A stretch of 64,000 nucleotides of DNA. It comes from Peribacillus glennii. GTDB taxonomy: Bacteria; Bacillota; Bacilli; Bacillales; DSM-1321. The notes beneath the pieces were generated by a model. The model ran no database searches. It had not been told where the DNA came from and saw nothing but the letters and a program-made list of their open reading frames with translations. The translations under genes were made by a program, and so were the position numbers. The stretch spans positions 496,001 through 560,000 of the forward strand of contig NZ_QVTD01000003.1 in NCBI RefSeq assembly GCF_003429105.1, read 5' to 3'. Positions 43,182-52,346 of the stretch are shown piece after piece. Position 1 is the first letter of the stretch. The number at the start of each line of letters is the position of its first letter.

Positions 43182-43278
43182 TCTTGATAGTCTGATTTAA
43201 GGTTGTAGCATCTATTTTCACATCTCACAGTTTTTTATTATTAAGAACATTATAAACCAACTCTATACCACGCTCTCA

Positions 43279-45753
43279 TTATATAAATGCGAGAATCTTC
43301 TTAAACACTAATGAAGGCTGATTCACTAACAAATCCAGGGGAACTGTTTCGATCTTATGATTTCTTATCAGGTTGATAACATCATTATTTCTATTAATCT
43401 GAATCTTGATATTTTTAAAAGAGAACTGTTCAACTATAGAGGCTTGATCAATTGTTGTATGATCTAATCCAATCTCAATCTTGTCAGATATTCTTCGTAA
43501 CATCCGCCAGAGTGTGGTTTCTTCTCGAGTTTTCATGTATAGTTCTGGTAACTCTTCGGCGTCCTTTAGCAAGGATAAAGTTGTCACCATATAAGTGGCA
43601 ATACCGTAGTGTACTGGTTTAATTAACTTTAAGTTGTTCCATAGTTCGACGCTAAAGCGAATATATTCTTCTTCCTCTCGCCTTACTGTACTAACGTAAT
43701 TTATCTTGCCATATTCAGAAATACCGTTCGGCACGCCTATCCCCGCTTTAACATACAATGCAATATACTTAGCTTCCTGCCAACCTTTTTTCAACTGCTT
43801 GACCGGTATCTCGTAATATCCATTTTGTATAAATCCTTTATACTGTTCAAAATCAGCTACTAGGCCTACAAGTACTTTTTCTTCTAAACTTGAGGTCCAT
43901 GCTTCCTTTGTGCCCCTAGGGAGTATACCTTCCTTTTGAATTTCTTCTGGACTTTTCTCTATTAATCTTTCAACAAATTGTTCAACTAGATCGGTCGCGT
44001 TTGGTAAAAAAGGCAATCCGCCAATGTTTACTTTATCAATACTTTGATAAAAATGATGCTGTTCATAATCCGCTTCATCATACCAAGGAAACAATACATA
44101 AGCGCCAAAGGCTGTTCGTTCATATGGTCCTTCATTCATGACAACAAGTGAATCTCTATAACGATGCATAGTATTGATGTCATCCTCCATTGGTCCTGGA
44201 TTGTGATAACGATTTTTGTAATAGCCTCCATCTTGAGCATAGTCAATCCGATACTTAGCATCAAAGATATAATTGTAGGAATAATCCTTCCCCTTTTTCT
44301 CAATGCTAAGCATAGTATCAGGTTTCTGTGGTATGGTGGGGAGTTGGATTTCGTATTTTTGATAAGTTAATGTGATTTTCTCTCTCGTAACTGGATGTCT
44401 GTATACACGTTTTGCTGTTCGATTCGATTCTAAATTAACAAACAAGCCCTCTCGGTTCACTTTAATAATATCCTGGCTTAGTAATTCGTACTTTTTATTT
44501 AGTATTTGGCCCAGTTTTAAGAAGGTCCAATATTCGTATAAAGTAGCAACATCCTTAACAGACATTTGATATAGCTTTCCCTGTAAGACTAATCCCTTAG
44601 AAACTGTTAAATAAATTTGGAAAGCATCCCGATAACCTGGGGCCATTTGCAGCACAAGACTCATAACCGATCGGTCAAGCTTTTGAATGTTGCGCCAAAA
44701 CGGATTATTGAGTTTTCCTTTTAGTTGCTTAATCATGTGACTAATAAGTTCGACTACATCTGTATCAGGCTCCTGAACCCAGGGATTATTTCTGTTTACA
44801 ATTGTATCTTTTAAGTCTTCCAATTTATGAACTAACCGTTGAATCATCCATTTTACATAGCGATTTTCGAGCGTGTCATATGTTAGTTCTTTCTTTATTT
44901 TTAACCCCTGTTCAGGCATAAGCGATTTACTTTGAAATAAAATTCCGCGATCAACCTCAACAAATAGATTGGCCCTCTTTTGTAGATAATTGCGTGTTTT
45001 AGAATCTAGTTTGCCAAGTTGGTCACCGCGAACTTTTTCATGAAAAGTCTGTAATATATGATGTGGTTGGCGTTCAATTCTTGCCAATGCTTGAATAAAA
45101 TGTTGAAAGTGAGTACGTATTAACCGGTAAAACTCTGTTCTAGATGGCTTACCTTCAAGTTTAATGCTAGCCCCTAAATAAGTTTTTCTAATAAAATGAT
45201 AAGCTAAATTATAAATCTCATCATTTACCTCTTGTAGAAGTGCCTTGTAATCCTGTTTGTAATCAAGCTTGGCGGGAAAAACCTCTATGGTAACCTCGAG
45301 AAGTGTTTCGCCGTCTTCCTTGCGGATTTCAAAAGTCGAATAACCTACCTCGTTTTGAAAGTGAAGATTTCCCATTAATATATAAGAAGGACCGATTTCG
45401 ACTCGGCTGATCGCTTGTCTTAACTGTGGATGTTCATGATAGAAAACTAATTGTCGATCAGTTTTTGGAACAACAATTACTTGATAAATTCCATTTTCAA
45501 AAAATATAGGACGGAGCTCTATCTCCCCAGGCTGTACCATGTCTTGAGAGTTAACATCATATACCGTGACATCCTCTATTCCATTCCCGTGTAATGAAAA
45601 CTCCATGACATCATGATAATCCATGACTCGATACTGCTTTAAACCTTCATATCTGGCATGATAGGGTTTACCTTTTATCACAAGTGAAAAGTCCGCAGCT
45701 TGGATGACCACTAACTCAACATCTTCACGAGATCCAGAAGGAAGTGAAGCCAT
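43279..45753 (-). CDS. DUF2357 domain PD-(D/E)XK nuclease (McrC-like partner)
   Basis: Large protein of 824 residues with an N-terminal DUF2357-type beta domain (about 15-300) and a DUF524/PD-(D/E)XK nuclease region around 480-505: PDTMLSIEKKGK, then YNYIFDAKYRI, giving the PD...DAK catalytic pattern. Such proteins pair with McrB-like AAA GTPases and act as the cutting subunit of type IV-like restriction. The start is backed by AAGGAGG. It overlaps the preceding AAA gene by 29 nt and ends at a terminator, so the two form one unit. The C-terminal 200 residues are unrecognised. Target (methylated or otherwise modified DNA) is inferred. Confidence 0.82.
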   Translation of the reverse strand: MASLPSGSREDVELVVIQAADFSLVIKGKPYHARYEGLKQYRVMDYHDVMEFSLHGNGIEDVTVYDVNSQDMVQPGEIELRPIFFENGIYQVIVVPKTDRQLVFYHEHPQLRQAISRVEIGPSYILMGNLHFQNEVGYSTFEIRKEDGETLLEVTIEVFPAKLDYKQDYKALLQEVNDEIYNLAYHFIRKTYLGASIKLEGKPSRTEFYRLIRTHFQHFIQALARIERQPHHILQTFHEKVRGDQLGKLDSKTRNYLQKRANLFVEVDRGILFQSKSLMPEQGLKIKKELTYDTLENRYVKWMIQRLVHKLEDLKDTIVNRNNPWVQEPDTDVVELISHMIKQLKGKLNNPFWRNIQKLDRSVMSLVLQMAPGYRDAFQIYLTVSKGLVLQGKLYQMSVKDVATLYEYWTFLKLGQILNKKYELLSQDIIKVNREGLFVNLESNRTAKRVYRHPVTREKITLTYQKYEIQLPTIPQKPDTMLSIEKKGKDYSYNYIFDAKYRIDYAQDGGYYKNRYHNPGPMEDDINTMHRYRDSLVVMNEGPYERTAFGAYVLFPWYDEADYEQHHFYQSIDKVNIGGLPFLPNATDLVEQFVERLIEKSPEEIQKEGILPRGTKEAWTSSLEEKVLVGLVADFEQYKGFIQNGYYEIPVKQLKKGWQEAKYIALYVKAGIGVPNGISEYGKINYVSTVRREEEEYIRFSVELWNNLKLIKPVHYGIATYMVTTLSLLKDAEELPELYMKTREETTLWRMLRRISDKIEIGLDHTTIDQASIVEQFSFKNIKIQINRNNDVINLIRNHKIETVPLDLLVNQPSLVFKKILAFI

Positions 45754-48442
45754 CCTCTTGCAACCTCCTTAACATCTCTACAACTTTTGCTGCACTAGCA
45801 GGGTATGGCGCATTCTTAAAGTCATATTGGACATCAAGTTCTTCAACATATTCCATTCTGGTAAAAAGAGAAAATAACTCCTTCAGTAGAGTTTCAACAC
45901 GTCCGTCACTCCCTGCAATACGTGGTAAGATCTTTTGTAAAATACAATGATCAAGTGCCTGTTCAAACGGCATAAGTTGGCTTTCTTCATTATAAGAAAG
46001 ATAAAAGCAAATTTCGTCTCGAACACGATAACCGATATGAGCATTTATTCTTTGTAGGGCATTATTAATTAAAATAAGCTCATCTGTAATAGTTTTAATC
46101 AATTGTTCGTTAGATTTATAAGCATCCTTGAGATGCAAATATTTAGATGCAAATAGCTCTTGGTTCACTTTCACTGGCTCTATTTCATCCAACTCTTGTA
46201 AAAACGATAAATTACCTAACTCTACTCGATTAAACTCGATTGTATTTGCCCGATCCAATACTTTCTTGCTAAAAGGATGAGTTGTTTCATCCATATTTAC
46301 CGTTCCGATTATATAGAGATTATTCGGGAGTATAATTTTCTTGCCAGCTGTTTTTTCTGACAATAGAGTGGATGAAACCATTTCCCCTTCATCCCACTTT
46401 CGACTCTCCATCACACTTAAGAGGTCGCTAAAATAATACTCAACACGAGCAAGATTCATCTCATCCAATAGTACAAAATAAGGCAAATTCTCATTTTCTC
46501 TAGCATTAAGAATCACTTCAGTTAATTTACCCTTCTTAAAATCCCCCTTAATATCAACATATCCAAGTAAATCAGAACTGTCACTCCAATCAGGTCGTAC
46601 CGGAATTAAAGTAAATTGGCCATTCTTTTCTGTAGCGCCTACACTCTCAGCAAACCATTGTACAATTTTCGTTTTCCCTGTGCCTGATATACCTGAAATA
46701 ATAACGAATGGTTTTGTTTTGAGGGATAAAAAGAGATTGATGACTTCTTCTTTTCGGTAGAAAAAACCTTTGTTGGCAATATATTGATTTATGTGATTTA
46801 CAAGATCAAAAATAGTTATTTTTATCTGTTCCTCTCTAACTAGGCTAGCAGATGGTGTTAGTGTATATCTCCCATCAAATTTGTTATCCAAGACATTCCA
46901 CTCCTCATCCACCAGTCCTATTTCTTTAAACCAATTTAATATATTTCTTGTCCTATTCTGTGCCACGGAATGCACCATTAAATTTGAACCCAGTGAGTTT
47001 CTTACAAGAACCATCCCAATTTCAGTAAGCAAGTTGACTTTTTCTGCTTTTCCAATTCCGGTTAATAGAGATAGTAACTGATATGTTATTTTTAAGTATG
47101 GATGTCGTAGCATTCTTTTTGAAAGAAATACATCCGTATTTCTAGTATCAATGTATTCATTTAAGATTTGTTGCTGAATTTTATATTCTTCACTTAGGAA
47201 CCCTAGTATTTTCAATCCCTGCCTGGCACGAAGTTTAAGTCGTTTAATCGAATCCTCTTTAAATTTTTGCGATATTGTTTTCGGATCAAGCTCTTCATTT
47301 ATAATTTCAGTTAATAGTTTCAATGTTTGTTTCAAAGTTGACTCAGGGAGCCGGTCAGTAGTAAATTCTTTTAATTTTATAAAATAATTGTTATCTTTTA
47401 ATTCTGTTTCTACAAATGGCAACTCATGAAAAAATCCCATAATGAAACTAGAACTGCCTTTAGTCTCGATAAAGTCTTTTGTAGAAGCTGATCTCACTTT
47501 TATAAATTCCTCCCATGCGGTTAGAAGGAAATCATAAGTAATAAAAGAAAATGGGTTTTTCTTTTCTCCTTTGGTAAACTTCTCTCTTGAAGTCTCATTT
47601 TCAACATATATTCCTGCATCGTTTACCTTTGTTATCCAGTTAGGGTTATTCGTACTCAGAGTTCTAAGTTCATTTTTATTTTCTGCTAATCTTTTTAAAA
47701 GTAACTTTATTAACTGTTTGTCCTCTGCTTTTTCGTCCCCACTTAAAATATCTACTTCCATTCCGGTATTAACTCTGGTTAATAAATCTTCCATTTTAAC
47801 ATATTTAATTGGGTTACCTGAACCTTTATGTATGTCCCTTACATTATGTTCGTGAAGTTTGGAGCGAATTGATTCTTCAGCAAGTTCCCCAATAAGAATA
47901 AATCGGCCAATATTATCAGGATGCACATCCTTCTCATAACCAGTAAGCCTATAGACTTCTTTAATTTCATTATTATAAACAGCACAATAATATTTTATTT
48001 CACCAGAACTCAATCTGTTTTCTGCAATTATCCAGCTAACACTGGTTGCATGATATAACTCTTCCGATGTGATTTCTGCCTTATATGATACTCCAATTTT
48101 TATCAATATAGTGTCTTCTTTAGTCACACTTCCTTCTCCTCTTGGTAAAATTGTTTGTAACTCAGAATCATAATAATGTTCGATATACTTTTTCAAATGA
48201 TTTAAAGCTGAGCTGTACATTCTGTGTCCCTTATCATTTTTCAATTTAAACTCAGGATTTTTCATGATTTTCTCAATAATCGCCGGCTCAGTTAAATCGA
48301 ATAAATTTACGTTTTGCTCTATTCCATAATCCGTTAATTCGGATGATATCGTATCAATTGCTTTAGAATATCTCCCAACTGAATATGGATTTATGTTTAC
48401 ATAAGTTTTTAACCATTCAGCAAAAGCATCTCTATTCTTCAT
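45725..48442 (-). CDS. McrB-like AAA+ ATPase/GTPase
   Basis: Motor subunit of 905 residues. An N-terminal helical region (about 1-90; NPYSVGRYSKAIDTISSEL) is followed by a substrate-recognition-type region. The AAA_5/McrB core at about 575-800 has Walker A SGISGTGKT (about 585), Walker B YFVLLDEMNLARVEYYF (about 660), and the sensor IIGTVNMDETTHPFSKKVLD. In McrBC, NTP hydrolysis by this subunit drives translocation and activates the nuclease. The Shine-Dalgarno is weak. It is first in a two-gene operon with the DUF2357 nuclease, marking the left end of a defence island. Confidence 0.85.
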   Translation of the reverse strand: MKNRDAFAEWLKTYVNINPYSVGRYSKAIDTISSELTDYGIEQNVNLFDLTEPAIIEKIMKNPEFKLKNDKGHRMYSSALNHLKKYIEHYYDSELQTILPRGEGSVTKEDTILIKIGVSYKAEITSEELYHATSVSWIIAENRLSSGEIKYYCAVYNNEIKEVYRLTGYEKDVHPDNIGRFILIGELAEESIRSKLHEHNVRDIHKGSGNPIKYVKMEDLLTRVNTGMEVDILSGDEKAEDKQLIKLLLKRLAENKNELRTLSTNNPNWITKVNDAGIYVENETSREKFTKGEKKNPFSFITYDFLLTAWEEFIKVRSASTKDFIETKGSSSFIMGFFHELPFVETELKDNNYFIKLKEFTTDRLPESTLKQTLKLLTEIINEELDPKTISQKFKEDSIKRLKLRARQGLKILGFLSEEYKIQQQILNEYIDTRNTDVFLSKRMLRHPYLKITYQLLSLLTGIGKAEKVNLLTEIGMVLVRNSLGSNLMVHSVAQNRTRNILNWFKEIGLVDEEWNVLDNKFDGRYTLTPSASLVREEQIKITIFDLVNHINQYIANKGFFYRKEEVINLFLSLKTKPFVIISGISGTGKTKIVQWFAESVGATEKNGQFTLIPVRPDWSDSSDLLGYVDIKGDFKKGKLTEVILNARENENLPYFVLLDEMNLARVEYYFSDLLSVMESRKWDEGEMVSSTLLSEKTAGKKIILPNNLYIIGTVNMDETTHPFSKKVLDRANTIEFNRVELGNLSFLQELDEIEPVKVNQELFASKYLHLKDAYKSNEQLIKTITDELILINNALQRINAHIGYRVRDEICFYLSYNEESQLMPFEQALDHCILQKILPRIAGSDGRVETLLKELFSLFTRMEYVEELDVQYDFKNAPYPASAAKVVEMLRRLQEDGFTSFWIS

Positions 48443-48577
48443 TAAAGCATCACTCTCTCTAAAGGCATTTCATTGATAATAATTATGGGTTAAAAGGTTA
48501 GAAATGGCTATAAAAATTGCAGATGATTCTTGCATATACACTTCTTCGGACAAGGATTTAATTGGTCAATAATGGGA

Positions 48578-48972
48578 TCATTTTGTTTGAGGATGATGAC
48601 CAAATAGGAATTTCCCATCCTTATTCATGTTTATTGTGCCAGGCAATTTACCATCTTCAATCTCTATTAAAAACATCTTTTCTTTAAAACCCCCCGTTCT
48701 GCAGCTTTCCTGTTTCGCACTTGTTCGACTTCCTGAATGGATGAACCATGATATTCAGTAAATGCGTGTATGGTCTCCAGCAAATCTGCCAGTTCTTCTA
48801 TAGCTTCATTAATTTTTGAGGGAGCCATATACTCCTAAAGTTCTACATAACTCTTCTTCTTCAATTAATCTATGTATTCCTCATCATTTAAAATTATCGT
48901 AGAAAAACTTTTACCTTTACTTTCAATGACTTGGGGTATATGATCTCGGACAAGCTTGTTATAGAATGGCAT
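48578..48972 (-). pseudogene. decayed MazG-like nucleoside triphosphate pyrophosphohydrolase gene
   Basis: From ATG 48972 (GGGGGAAA upstream) it reads MPFYNKLVRDHIPQVIESKG, as in house-cleaning phosphoribosyl-ATP-pyrophosphohydrolase-like enzymes. Then come in-frame TAA and TAG codons at expected Gln positions, EAIEELADLLETIHAF (the EExxD-type metal site), and QEVEQVRNRKAAERG. A shift in the GGGGGGTTTT run then leads to FLIEIEDGKLPGTI and a TGA at 48578. Two nonsense codons and one frameshift mean it is inactive. Confidence 0.75.
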
Positions 48973-49218
48973 TATTTTTCCCCCATGACGAAAATTTTTC
49001 TTTTATTATACCAAATTGATATTTGAAGAAATTAGTTTATTCTGTGCACCCTGTCCATTAATTTAACTTTAAGCTTCCTTTTCACAAAGAATCCGGTTGA
49101 ATTTTCATACAGGTTTTAGTTAGAGAGCTTTGAATGAATTAAGGCTTAAAGGATGTTAAATTCTAAATTGTATGGGTAATTTAGTATTATCTAACTTACC
49201 CTAATGGATGTGAGATAT

Positions 49219-49641
49219 ATGGCAGATAAAATAACAAAAGAACAGAGATCGAAAAATATGCAGGCTATTAAATCCCAATCAAAGCTGGAAAATAAAGTGA
49301 CTAAAGCACTTTGGCATAAAGGATTTCGATTTCGAAAAAATGCTAAACTTTTTGGCAAGCCGGATATTTCTATACAAAAGTATAAAATAGTAATTTTTAT
49401 TGATTCTTGCTTCTGGCACTGCTGTCCTCTACATGGAAATATCCCTAAATCCAATACTGATTTTTGGACTAAGAAACTTGCAAGAAATAAAACCAGAGAT
49501 GTTGAAGTAAATGATTATTATATAAAAAAAGGATGGAAAATCCTGAGGATTTGGGAGCATGAATTTAAACAAAACTTTAGTCTGGCAGTTGAAACTATTG
49601 CTGATTATATAAAAAAAAATAGTGATGTTATCTCAAATTAG
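49219..49641 (+). CDS. very short patch repair (Vsr) endonuclease
   Basis: DNA mismatch nicking enzyme of 140 residues that repairs T:G mismatches formed by deamination of 5-methylcytosine. Family motifs: TKEQRSKNMQAIKSQSKLE, FRFRKNAKLFGKPDIS with the catalytic Asp, FIDSCFWHCCPLHGNIPKSN with metal- and zinc-binding His/Cys residues, and WKILRIWEHEF. The ATG at 49219 is used; an upstream start adds four residues. It is convergent with the Z1/GHKL operon and often belongs to that type of locus. Its cytosine methylase is not adjacent; the nearest lies at the right edge. Confidence 0.88.
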   Translation: MADKITKEQRSKNMQAIKSQSKLENKVTKALWHKGFRFRKNAKLFGKPDISIQKYKIVIFIDSCFWHCCPLHGNIPKSNTDFWTKKLARNKTRDVEVNDYYIKKGWKILRIWEHEFKQNFSLAVETIADYIKKNSDVISN

Positions 49642-49660
49642 ATAATTAAAACCAATATAT

Positions 49661-49697
49661 AAAAAAGCCTTGATCCATCTTTCTTCTGATCAAGGCT
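49661..49697 (-). terminator. terminator between vsr and the DUF4420 gene
   Basis: AGCCTTGATC pairs with GATCAAGGCT; six T residues follow on the minus strand, closing the Z1/GHKL operon. Confidence 0.85.
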
Positions 49698-49790
49698 ATA
49701 CATATTTAATAATTGTCCTCTTCTACCACTGAGCCGGGTTTTGATTCAAACCAGTTTATGTTCACGTTTTTAGTACATCATCTGGTTCTG

Positions 49791-50729
49791 TTATAATTCA
49801 TTTAGTTCAATAACTTCCCCATCCAAACCATCTAAATCTAATTTATATATAATGCCACTAATATGTTTAGGCATTTGTCCACCTATAAAACTTTCTGGTA
49901 CTATTTTTGGAAAGTTTTCATCAATTTCATATTTAATTGCTTCAAGAAGGCGGTATGATTTTGTACGAACTTCACTGCCAATTGGGTATTTTAGTTTTTC
50001 GAGTGCACGTTCGATCTTTGATTCCTCTACATCCAATTCTATTAATTTAGTGACCATATCTTGAATCGAAATACCGTTTAAAGCAGGCTCAAAACGAAAG
50101 AATAACAAATAGTTTGCTTTCAACTGATATTGACTATTAATTGTAATGTGTGAACCATAACGTGCCGTTGTCGATTTCACTTCATAGGAACCATCATTGT
50201 AATTAAAATCAACAGAACCGCCGAATGGTCCAACCCATGAAACGTCTTTTTTTTGTTTCAGCAAATAATAGTAACTTATCATTTCTGCCAGTACACTATA
50301 GGCTGCTTTTTCTATATTCGTATTGCCCATAAGTACTTTCATTGCATGCCACCAGGAAATCGGATTCTGTTGGATTTCCTGATACGATTCTGCATCGGCA
50401 ACCTTCTCTAAGAATGCGGCACAAATAAATGCAAAATCCTCGTATAACGTAGGGTGATCAGATAAGAGCATTAATAAATGGTACTCTTTACCATCGATTA
50501 AATATTCTTTTGTATAATAAGAAATGCTGGCGAACTGCTCATTTACATGTTTATCTGCCGGGATTTCAATGGCTACACCTTGAAAACTATCAAGTTTCAC
50601 TATCCAATAATACTGCTCTTTTAATATCATGGACAGCTTTGCATTAGTTCGAAAATATGCGAAACCTTCTCTAATTCTTTGTATTGTTTCCATATAATTG
50701 ACTCGTTTCTCCAATTTTGCTAAAATCAT
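49791..50729 (-). CDS. PD-(D/E)XK motif protein (DUF4420)
   Basis: Protein of 312 residues (300 if started at METIQRIREG, 50693). The nuclease motif is VDFNYNDGSYEVKSTTA (E-x-K around the middle), preceded by WVGPFGG and an N-terminal domain with IEIPADKHVNEQFASISYYT. DUF4420 proteins are PD-(D/E)XK nucleases found with Z1 helicase and GHKL ATPase genes. It is the last of five tightly packed genes; its start region lies inside the DUF6339 gene. It probably supplies DNA cutting; not shown experimentally as far as I know. Confidence 0.8.
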   Translation of the reverse strand: MILAKLEKRVNYMETIQRIREGFAYFRTNAKLSMILKEQYYWIVKLDSFQGVAIEIPADKHVNEQFASISYYTKEYLIDGKEYHLLMLLSDHPTLYEDFAFICAAFLEKVADAESYQEIQQNPISWWHAMKVLMGNTNIEKAAYSVLAEMISYYYLLKQKKDVSWVGPFGGSVDFNYNDGSYEVKSTTARYGSHITINSQYQLKANYLLFFRFEPALNGISIQDMVTKLIELDVEESKIERALEKLKYPIGSEVRTKSYRLLEAIKYEIDENFPKIVPESFIGGQMPKHISGIIYKLDLDGLDGEVIELNEL

Positions 50730-51402
50730 TTAAAAAATACTTATACAAATCTGATACATATTTTTCTATACCGCCTTCTACTAAACTCGGTTCAATCATA
50801 TTTAATCGTGCTGTGTTTAATTTCAACACTCGACGAAATAATTGCGGCACTTTACTACTGGCATTTACTTTATATTGTCGCATTATTTCACGTGTTAGTT
50901 CCACACGATAACCACCACTGCCTGAACGGTCAAGTAACTGAGAAAGTTCATCTGAAGAATTATCTTTTAATATTTCGATTGTTTCTTCCTCTGTTCCTTG
51001 CCATGAAAGATGTATATACCACCAAATACTTTTCAGCCATATGCGGCGTTTACCTTTATAAAAACGCTGATCATTCATCCCAAAACGTTCATATACTAAG
51101 TCAGGAAAAACTTCCAACGATAAATAACGCCACATTTCATCCTGAGCTGCCAGTCTTTCGTTAAAACCGTATTTTTCTTTAAGCACTCGGTATAATATCA
51201 ATCCCATATGCAAATCAAATGCATAGGAGTTAATTTTCTTCATTTCATCCGATAAAAAAGATTTCTGTTCGTTTATCAGGATTTCACGAAGCCTATCAAA
51301 CGGTGCTTTCACTTGGCGTGGTGCACAGGTTTCCGGTTCGGCCTCTATTTGCTGGAATTTAAATTTTGCCTGGGCTTTCGTATAGACGACATTCTCCCAC
51401 AC
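50671..51402 (-). CDS. DUF6339 family protein
   Basis: Helical cytoplasmic protein of 243 residues with WRYLSLEVFPDLVYERFG, RIWLKSIWWYIHLSWQG and GSGGYRVELTREIMRQY, the pattern seen in DUF6339 proteins of Z1/GHKL defence loci. No catalytic motif is visible. One-base overlap with the preceding gene and overlap with the DUF4420 gene indicate a single transcript. Role unknown; perhaps a structural or loading component. Confidence 0.65.
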   Translation of the reverse strand: MWENVVYTKAQAKFKFQQIEAEPETCAPRQVKAPFDRLREILINEQKSFLSDEMKKINSYAFDLHMGLILYRVLKEKYGFNERLAAQDEMWRYLSLEVFPDLVYERFGMNDQRFYKGKRRIWLKSIWWYIHLSWQGTEEETIEILKDNSSDELSQLLDRSGSGGYRVELTREIMRQYKVNASSKVPQLFRRVLKLNTARLNMIEPSLVEGGIEKYVSDLYKYFLNDFSKIGETSQLYGNNTKN

Positions 51403-52346
51403 TACATTTCACCTGTCTTCACTCTTGTCTCTAAATCTTTGCGTATAGACATCGCCAACTTTTCGGGTGTATCGAGATCCCAATTTAGTGTTGTTTTAAA
51501 ATAATGCATGACCTGCCCAATAGACCCTTCCTCGCAGTTGTTCCCATTCTGTATATCCTGCCAATCCGGACATTCCATAAGGTTTTGTAAAATAAGCTGC
51601 AGGGAGCCTGCTAAAAACTCTACATACAATGCTTGGTCAAGTTTGGTTTTAGGTTGCTGAATCGATGAGAATGCAGCATGCGCTTTATTTAAATAGATTG
51701 CGATATATTCTTTATCAAACGGTTCTACTAACGGCTCTGAATAATTGAAATCGACATACCATAAAGGTTTATCCGGTTCATTAACAATCACAATCGGGAA
51801 CGTAGAGCCAGAACCATCCAGAATTACAACCCATTCTATTAACTTACCCAAAATTGTACCTGTTAGTTTTGCCTGTCCCCGCATTGTATTTTGGCTTGCC
51901 TTTTTTAAATACACAATAAGCGAAATATCTACTTCACCAAATAATTTATCATTTGGGAAATAATGGTCAATGGGTATATTTACATTATTTGGTGTTATAC
52001 TTGTAATTGTTGCAAGCGGTATTACACCGCGCTGAGAAGATTGCTTTGACATCCATTGTACTGCAAGCCCTAACTCTGCATCAGCATTGACCAATTGCGT
52101 AGGGCCAAACAAGCTGGACGGACTCCCTAATATTACATTACCTGAAAGCCCAAACCCTTTTTCTACAAAGTCCCAGCTATCATTATCATTACTCAATAAT
52201 GTTTTAAAATCATAGTCTTCGGCTTGATTGAGGACGTGATTTGAACCATCTTCATCTTTATAAAAGAACTGTACGCCTGTCGAGACATTTAACAACTCTT
52301 CCATTGCCTCATCATAAAGCCGAATCATGCTAACCTTATTAGCCAT
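51402..52346 (-). CDS. unknown component of the Z1/GHKL operon
   Basis: Protein of 314 residues, predicted mixed alpha/beta, acidic. It contains NDSWDFVEKGFGLSGNVILG, YFPNDKLFGEVDISLIVYLK and IGQVMHYFKTTLNWDLDTPE but no motif I can assign. No signal peptide or membrane segment. It overlaps the GHKL gene by 8 nt and the DUF6339 gene by 1 nt, so it must be co-translated with them and is probably an essential part of the system. Confidence 0.6.
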   Translation of the reverse strand: MANKVSMIRLYDEAMEELLNVSTGVQFFYKDEDGSNHVLNQAEDYDFKTLLSNDNDSWDFVEKGFGLSGNVILGSPSSLFGPTQLVNADAELGLAVQWMSKQSSQRGVIPLATITSITPNNVNIPIDHYFPNDKLFGEVDISLIVYLKKASQNTMRGQAKLTGTILGKLIEWVVILDGSGSTFPIVIVNEPDKPLWYVDFNYSEPLVEPFDKEYIAIYLNKAHAAFSSIQQPKTKLDQALYVEFLAGSLQLILQNLMECPDWQDIQNGNNCEEGSIGQVMHYFKTTLNWDLDTPEKLAMSIRKDLETRVKTGEM

